Positions 58,220 to 64,000 of a DNA stretch of 64,000 nt are shown here, one piece after another. The notes under the pieces were generated by a model. It worked only from the letters and a program-made list of their open reading frames with translations. It had not been told where the DNA came from and ran no database searches. The DNA is from Coriaria nepalensis (lineage: Eukaryota; Streptophyta; Magnoliopsida; Cucurbitales; Coriariaceae): the NCBI GenBank assembly GCA_027186245.1, contig CP114493.1, positions 7,385,501 through 7,449,500 of the forward strand, read 5' to 3'. The position numbers and the translations under genes were made by a program. The first letter of the stretch is position 1. Each line of letters begins with the position of its first letter.

Positions 58220-58819
58220 GGTTTTCCTTTTTATATATATATGATTAATATATATAGATGATTGTTAGATTGTTTTTGGCACCTCAAATTTTGAATTTCT
58301 GAGTATTCTATACATGATGCACTTCTTTCATTTGTATGTCTCTATTGTTCGTTGTGAAGGTAAAGGGGAATATTCATGTTAAAATGTATGACAGAAATGT
58401 TTTAGTGTTGACGTTCATATATTTGTCCTAATTAGTGTATGTATCAGGAGAAAAGAATTTGCATGAAAGAGAGATTTCATAGACGTGGTGATGTATGTTC
58501 TTGGGTAGGGGAAATGTGTTTATTTTGCGTAGTATTTCAAACTAGAAGAGATTGTGACAAAAACATCAAATGAAATAATTCACATAGATTGGCCAAAAAA
58601 AAAAAAACATTAGTGCTGCAGAAGCAGGGAAAATTTCTGTAGTATCATATCTTGCTACCCATCACCGCCTATGATTCATCTCCACCCTCGGTTTGAACAC
58701 AGCCTGAAACCTGAAAATCAAAAGCTGAAGAAACACAGCATCAGAGAAGATTTCCCCCCTGAACACATAGCTTAAAGTTTTGAAATTATAACAGAAAATC
58801 AGGCCTGCTTTTATCAAAT
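58220..58819. other. 3' region of copy C and spacer
   Basis: No gene recognised; short TA repeat near 58232-58256 and an A run near 58597. Confidence 0.4.
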
Positions 58820-58891
58820 GAGCATTTGGTCTAGTGGTATGATTCTCGCTTTGGGGCGAGAGGTCCCGAGTTCAATTCTTTTTTTTTGCCC
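58820..58891 (+). pseudogene. tRNA-Pro pseudogene
   Basis: The 5' two thirds match a plant tRNA-Pro (A box 'TGGTCTAGTGG', anticodon stem CTCGC/GCGAG, TCCCGAG). The anticodon loop is one base short, and the T-stem 3' side and acceptor 3' strand are replaced by a T run. It cannot fold as a tRNA. Confidence 0.8.
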
Positions 58892-59252
58892 TTTTTTAAT
58901 TAGATCACCTCTAAAAAGTTTTCTTCAAGATTTGTTGTCAATGTCAGCTGATCGCTTTTAGTTATCAATGGTCAACCCAAAGTTTATGGTTATGGTATTT
59001 ACTTGACTTTGACCAGCATTCAGTCAGCATGAAACAGAGACCTTGATGCAATTTTGCAAAAGCTTTTTAATAAACTCATTTCAACATAAGTAAAAGCACG
59101 AAGAAGACAGATGCTGCATTCAACGTGACATACCATTGTGAAAAAAAAAAAAAAAATTTGTTAGCCAGAAAAGCCAAATAGTAGGAAATGAAAGAGATGC
59201 TACTCTTATAATACATACCAAAGAAAATAGGATAGGGTTAGTTTCAATAAAA

Positions 59253-59324
59253 GGGCATCTGGTCTAGTGGTATGATTCTTGCTTTGGGTGTGAGAGATCC
59301 CGAGTTTGATTCTCGAAATGCTCC
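59253..59324 (+). tRNA. tRNA-Pro(UGG)-like, partly decayed
   Basis: 72 nt with cloverleaf spacing, A box 'TGGTCTAGTGG' and anticodon TGG at 59285-59287. The anticodon stem pairs with G-T wobbles. The last acceptor pair and one T-stem pair are mismatched, and the T loop has TTTGATT instead of TTCGATT, so the usual G19-C56 contact is lost. It may be a pseudogene. Confidence 0.5.
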
Positions 59325-59706
59325 TCTTTATTTTCAGATCAGGTCCAATTTTTTTTACTAATATGAGTTTTCCAACTACCACATTACTTGCCCCTACTGG
59401 CTAATAGTCAACCAGTTACCTAAAACCTTTGACTTTTTATCTCATAAAGATGGTAGGCAAAGTAAGCTTACTTGATGAACCCTATGGAGCCACAGAGTGG
59501 AGTAAGACTTAGCTATCCTTATCCTGCAATTGCTCGTGCCAGTTGGTGCAACATATGAACCAGCGGCTAAGACTTGTACAACAATAAGAAGACAGATTGG
59601 CATTCTATAAAGTGCAAATACAACTAATAAGCAAAAAGGAACAATATTAAATCAGAGGAATTTAAAGTCATTGTCAAAAATATACTACACTTAAGGGTCA
59701 CAAGAT

Positions 59707-59778
59707 GGACATTTGGTCTAGTGGTATGATTCTCGCTTAGGGTGCGAGAGGTCCCAAGTTCAATTCTCGGAATGCCCC
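59707..59778 (+). tRNA. tRNA-Pro(AGG)-like
   Basis: 72 nt with anticodon AGG at 59739-59741, a perfect anticodon stem (CTCGC/GCGAG) and an intact A box. One A-C mismatch in the acceptor stem (GGACATT/AATGCCC) and one in the T stem. It is the best preserved of the three copies; function uncertain. Confidence 0.6.
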
Positions 59779-59781
59779 AAA

Positions 59782-59834
59782 ATAAGATGACAATTTAAGG
59801 CAGGAAACTGGTCATACTCATACCTGTCATCAGA
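59782..59834. repeat. 53-bp exact direct repeat, copy 1
   Basis: Identical to 59944-59996. It begins 4 bp after the tRNA-Pro(AGG)-like end and is followed at about 59834-59868 by another tRNA 3'-half fragment. Confidence 0.9.
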
Positions 59835-59868
59835 ATGCCCCAAGTTTAATTCTCGAAATGCCCCAAAA
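59834..59868 (+). pseudogene. tRNA-Pro 3'-end fragment
   Basis: Contains a second copy of the 'aatgcccc' end, a T-loop-like segment and 'ctcgaaatgcccc', that is, only the 3' part of a tRNA-Pro. A product of the local duplication. Confidence 0.55.
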
Positions 59869-59943
59869 CGCTTGTTTTCATTTTGTTTTAATCTATTCTG
59901 CCTAACCACAAAGTTCATTAAGGAATGCAAGTAAATAGGAATG

Positions 59944-59996
59944 ATAAGATGACAATTTAAGGCAGGAAACTGGTCATACTCATACCTGTCATCAGA
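59944..59996. repeat. 53-bp exact direct repeat, copy 2
   Basis: Identical to 59782-59834, 162 bp downstream; a local tandem duplication of the tRNA downstream flank. Confidence 0.9.
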
Positions 59997-60297
59997 TCCG
60001 TTGCAATGGAAAGCTACTCCAACAACTCTTACATTCAGTATTCTCACTCTCTGTATACTAGCACTCAAATGTAAACTCACAGTTCAGTCAAATAAATTCA
60101 CCACAACTACGGTTCAGTTCATCTTACATATTTCCAATATAAATTCCCAGAAATCACCATTTCAGTCAACAAAATTAGTCATTCTCCTCTCCATCAAAAG
60201 CTTCTAATCTTAGAACAACCCAATCCCCATCCCTTTTACCTTCCCATTCTTTTTTCACAACCACATTATCACTCTCATCTTTTATCACCTTCAAACA

Positions 60298-61418
60298 TTA
60301 CAGTTCTCTAGTATGTCTATGCCCTAACAAAACAAGATCCAACATTTTTCTCCGAACAACATATACCGGATTAGACTCGATCAAGCACCCTTTACCATAC
60401 GCCTCTATGAGAAAAACCCTTTGGGTACTGCCCTTTGTAGATATATAAAATATACCTGGATGCTTTAACAGGAGTTCCCTCACATTAACTTCAATCCCAA
60501 AGTCCCTTCTGAAATGGGCCAATCTCTCCACCTCAACCATTTTCTCCACTGTCAAGCTCAAAAGCTCGTGAAGAATGCTCACTTCTCATACCGCTCTGTT
60601 CCTCCACAAGTTTTAACGAACAACCTCTTTCCTCTCATAAGGCTTTACATAAGGAAGTCTTTGCCAATTCAACAGCTTTTCTCTATACCCTGCTTCAACT
60701 CTAAACCCTGTTGGGAAATTAATGGGGAATGCGTACTTACTCTCAAACTCACTCAACCACTTCTCAGTATACTCTCTCTCCCTCCATCTCTCTCTATTTT
60801 TGCTGCACCCAATTCCTCATCTTTATCAATCAATTCAACTATCTCTAAATCAATCAGCTTAAAATCAGTAGAATACTTGGCCAGCATCGATTCCCTGAAA
60901 ATCGTCAGGCAAATCCAATTCCCTTCCAATCAACCTCAAAGCATGGACATGAAGAGTACCACTTTTCGACATCCTAAGCAGCTTCTTCAAACGCAAAACA
61001 GCATCCAATTCAAGTTTTCTGATAATAAGCTCCTCCTCTTCAACCAAATCTCTCATTTTTTGTGAGATTCTGCAGCGTAAATTTCTCCAAGTTGGGTGAG
61101 TAAAAACTTCGAATATGTGGGGTGCATTATGGATAAACTCACCCATGCCCACGTTGAAGCCCACTATGTTTCGCCATCGTGACATGACCTGAAAGGAGAC
61201 AAACGGGCCGCGTTTCCGGACCGACATGAGGTGGTGGAGATGGAGGACGATGGTTAGTTTTCGAAGGTGGGTGGCGAGTTTGTCTAAATTGGAATCTGTT
61301 CTGTCTTCTAACCAGGTTTGAGCTGTAACTACTGGTTTTCTCCACCTCTTCTGAGAGTAGAAATTGAAAGGGCCGAACTGTATTCTAACTGAACTTCATA
61401 TTGAAAATGCAGAGTTTC
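60298..61418 (-). pseudogene. PORR-domain (WTF1-like) organelle RNA-binding gene, broken
   Basis: Reading minus-strand frames in turn gives an almost complete PORR protein: 'KPVVTAQTWLEDRTDSNLDK', 'LMSVRKRGPFVSFQVMSRWR', 'IFEVFTHPTWRNLRCRIS', 'GTLHVHALRLIGREL', then a frame change near 60890, 'KYSTDFKLIDLEIVELIDK', a change near 60780, 'KWLSEFESKYAFPINFPTGF', 'NWQRLPYVKPYERKEVV', a change near 60620, 'KTCGGTERYEK', a change near 60585, and 'ILHELLSLTVEKMVEVERLA' to 'MLDLVLLGHRHTREL'. PORR proteins bind organellar introns in plastids or mitochondria. At least four frameshifts and no in-frame ATG show it is not functional. The plus-strand 183-codon frame across it is a shadow. Confidence 0.88.
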
Positions 61419-61679
61419 TCTGTAATATCAGCATCAACGGTTTGTGAAGGCGAGGGAAAGAATGACACAGAAGACACCAAAAAGAGTGGAAAGATACTAC
61501 TCTTTATTCTTCACTGGCTGAAAACCAAAAAACGGGGCCTGGTAGTAGACCCACCACTAGTGTTGACCTAGTGGGTCCAATAGAACAGGGTTTGAAATGT
61601 TTTAGATCCGTGTCCTAAATCCTAATGGAGCCCTATCAACTTATTAATATCTGGCCCAACTCTTGTCATTTCATTTGAG

Positions 61680-62380
61680 CGAATTACGAAAATTTAAGTG
61701 AGCGGTTGTTTCGATTCCTTAAAAAATAATGTAAGTAAAATAAATTATTTTATTTTACTTTATTTTATTTTATTTTATTTTATTATATAGAATTATTTTT
61801 ATTTTTAAAAAATTCAAAAAAAAATATTATTTCTTTTAAAAAATATATTTTTAAGTAAAATAAAATAATTTACTATTTTATGATATTTTTATAATATTTA
61901 AAATTTATCAAACTTTTTATTAGAAACTCATATTTTTAATAATTTAAAATCATTCAATATTTTTTATTTCTTATACAATTAAATAAATATTTTAAAAAAT
62001 TACTAATTTTATTTTTCTTTATTCTTATTCTTATTATTATTTTTAACCAATCCCCGCTTTCTTTTTTCTTATTTTAAAAGCTCGTTTGAGTTGGAAACGG
62101 TTTAGTGGTGGGCATGATGCGTTGTGCTCTTGGTAACTGGGCCCAAGTTGGAAAGGGTGAGGTCAGTTTGTCTTTTTCTGTTAAAAAAAAAAAAAAAGGG
62201 GGGGGGGCCCAAGAAAGGCCCATTCTCCCATCCTGCTCACTTGGCACGAACTGTGGGCCCTATTACAAATTACATTACATAGAATAGAAAAGTAATGGGA
62301 TCGGATTGAATAGAAAAGCAGTCTGTATAATTCATGAATGAATTATATTTTAAAACTTAATCCGGTTATCCGCATATTTT
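61680..62380. other. AT-rich spacer with pentanucleotide repeat
   Basis: Contains a (TTTTA)n run near 61748-61785, an A-run/G-run junction at about 62183-62208 and no recognisable gene; a 60-codon plus-strand frame at 62105-62287 is not supported. Confidence 0.45.
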
Positions 62381-62383
62381 TAA

Positions 62384-63663
62384 ATATTTTTTTCTCCGTC
62401 CTCTTGGTATTCTTTTCTCCGTTAACGCATTTTTGAAATTTTATTTTACCCTCTATCAATTAATACATTTTCTCTCGAAAACAAAATCATTACATTTTGA
62501 AAACCTTTGATTGCTCGAACTAGTAGGAAATATGGAATTACCGACATGTGAGATATCGGTCTGAGATGTACAGACCGACATGTGAAGGGTCATTCGACCA
62601 TTCGACCATTCGATCCTTCAACCCTTCGACCCTTTAGCCTTTCAGCCCTTCGACCTGTCATCTCACATGTAACTCTAAGTTACTCTAAGAGTTAAAAGGC
62701 CCTTCATAGGTCGAGACTCTTCTACCATAGAGTAATTCTAAGGATCGAAGAGCTCTTCACAAGTCAAGGCCCTTCTACCTATCATTTCACATATAACTCT
62801 AAGTTACTCTAAGAGTTAAAAGGCCCTTCACAAGTCGAGACTCTTCTACCATAGAGTAATTCTAAGGATCGAAGAGCTCTTCACAAGTCAAGGCCCTTCT
62901 ACCTATCATTTCACATGTAACTCTAAGTTACTCTAAGAGTTAAAAGGCCCTTCATAGGTCGAGACTCTTCTACCATAGAGTAATTCTAAGGATCGAAGAG
63001 CTCTTCACAAGTCAAGGCCCTTCTACCATAAAGTAACTCTAAGGGTCGAAAGGCTCTTCATAGGCCGAGGCTCATTCTACCGTAGAGTAACTCTAAAGGT
63101 CGAATGACCCTTTATAGGTTAGGACTCTTCGACCCTTAGAGTTACATATGAGATAACGGGTCGAAAGGTTCTAGTTACTCTACAGGCTGAAGGGCCTTGA
63201 CCTGTAAATAGTCCTTCGACCGTTAGAGTAACGTAGAGTTATATGTGAGATGATAGGTCGAAGGGTTAAAGGGTCAAAGAGTCAGAGAGTCGAAGAGTCT
63301 CGACTTGTGAAAAGCTTTTTGACTCTAAAGTTACTCTACAGATCGAATGGCCTCGACCTGTGAAGGGCCTTTCGACCCTTAGAGTTACATATGAGATGAC
63401 AGGTCAAATGATCGAAGTGTCGAAGGGTTCACGTGTCGGTTTGTACATCTTGGATCGACATCTCACATGTTGATAATTTCATATTTCCTACTAGTTCGAG
63501 TCATCAGAGGTTTTCAAAATATAGTGAGTTTATTTTTAAGAGAGAATAGGTTAGTGACTTCTAACGAGTTCGTAAGTTTGAATTAATTCGTTGATGGAAA
63601 GTAAAGAAGTTTCAAATGCGCATTAATGGAGAGGGGATACGAAATAAAGAAAAAAAATATTGG
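62384..63663. mobile_element. Long inverted-repeat (foldback-like) element
   Basis: The two ends are diverged reverse complements over several hundred bases. The best-preserved part is 'ctcgaactagtaggaaatat' at about 62515 against its complement ending about 63501. Outward, 'ttttgaaaacct' and 'ttctctc' blocks pair, then 'catt(t)ttgaaa' and 'tattc/tatccc' blocks to about 62384 and 63663. Inward, the 'cgacatgtgagat' and 'gatgtacag/gatgtacaa' blocks pair. The element could fold into a hairpin about 0.6 kb long. No transposase is encoded. Foldback or MULE-type MITE are possible. I could not identify a target-site duplication. Confidence 0.72.
62657..63030. repeat. 124-bp tandem repeat, about 3 units
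   Basis: The block 'aactctaagttactctaaga' recurs at 62671, 62795 and 62919, exactly 124 bp apart, and the sequence between copies is nearly identical. It lies inside the inverted-repeat element. The right arm (63030-63420) carries related segments in inverted orientation. Confidence 0.92.
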
Positions 63664-64000
63664 GGGGGGGGGGGGGAGGTGGGGGGAGGGAGAGGAAATA
63701 AATTAAAAAAAAATGTGAGTTACAGAATTAAATTTAATGACCTACTTATTTTTTAAAATATAATTTATTCCTAAACGATATAACTTATTCAGAGACACTG
63801 GATAAGATATATGAACATCATCCAATCCAATACCATATAATCAAATCCGGAAAAGTTTTACCTACCTACTAATACTAAGCGTATGCCTCAAGAAATAATT
63901 TTAAAAAATTATATATATATATATACATAAATTGAGATGCATGCTGCTGGGGAGAGTTACTTAAGCCCGATTTGTTGATAATATATTCGATTATATTATT
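63664..64000. other. Right-end spacer
   Basis: G-rich run at about 63662-63690, then AT-rich sequence with a TA run near 63909-63925. No gene recognised. Confidence 0.4.

Noticed and set aside
60514..61065. 183-codon plus-strand ORF
   Set aside because: It lies antisense across the PORR pseudogene, whose minus-strand protein blocks explain the conservation; the plus-strand product has no recognisable domain.
62384..63663. CRISPR-like array
   Set aside because: The 124-bp unit is a plain tandem repeat inside an inverted-repeat element of a plant nuclear genome; there is no repeat-spacer pattern.

Overview
The window is nuclear DNA of a flowering plant, most likely a eudicot. It has GT-AG introns of about 80-630 bp, AT-rich spacers, plant-only families (phytochrome A, an IAA32-type AUX/IAA, DUF1218, DUF789, PORR, LRK10-like receptor kinases), nuclear tRNA-Pro copies and an intact Copia retrotransposon. 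The species cannot be named from the sequence. I built exon models by hand from ORFs, GT/AG borders and reading phase; every intact model sums to a whole number of codons.

Layout. 0-0.9 kb: decayed Ty3/gypsy RT-RNase H remnant between two old direct repeats. 2.3-6.4 kb: two minus-strand genes, a tandem CCCH zinc-finger protein and a Rad60/SUMO-like protein. 6.6-10.3 kb: gene-poor, with a tandem palindromic repeat, a DUF1985-like transposon relic and a broken GARP/MYB-like gene. 10.7-14.8 kb: tandem pair of lipid phosphate phosphatases. 16.2-18.7 kb: GPI mannosyltransferase 3 (PIG-B). 20.0-20.9 kb (+): IAA32/34-type protein with a shortened C terminus. 21.5-24.0 kb: ZAR1-like atypical LRR receptor kinase. 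26.4-27.8 kb: DUF1218 membrane protein. 29.4-32.3 kb: DUF789 protein. 34.0-35.3 kb: broken F-box/DUF295 gene. 38.2-42.5 kb (+): PHYA with a uORF and a 5'-UTR intron. 43.4-58.2 kb (+): three tandem LRK10-like receptor kinases; the middle one appears to be a recombinant of its neighbours and carries a nearly new 5.3-kb Copia element in intron 1. 58.8-59.8 kb: three tRNA-Pro copies, at least one dead. 60.3-61.4 kb: PORR pseudogene. 62.4-63.7 kb: long inverted-repeat element with an internal 124-bp tandem repeat.

The left half (LPP, IAA32/34, ZAR1-like kinase, DUF789) looks collinear with the duplicated Arabidopsis blocks around At2g01180-At2g01260 and At1g15030-At1g15080. The CCCH, SUMO-like and DUF1218 genes recall the At1g68185-At1g68220 neighbourhood. 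These locus assignments are from memory. Genes here are individually transcribed and do not form an operon. The most noteworthy features are the recombinant LRK10-like gene with its young Copia insertion, the C-terminal nonsense codon in the IAA32-like gene, the frame-open PHYA intron, and the hairpin element near the right end.
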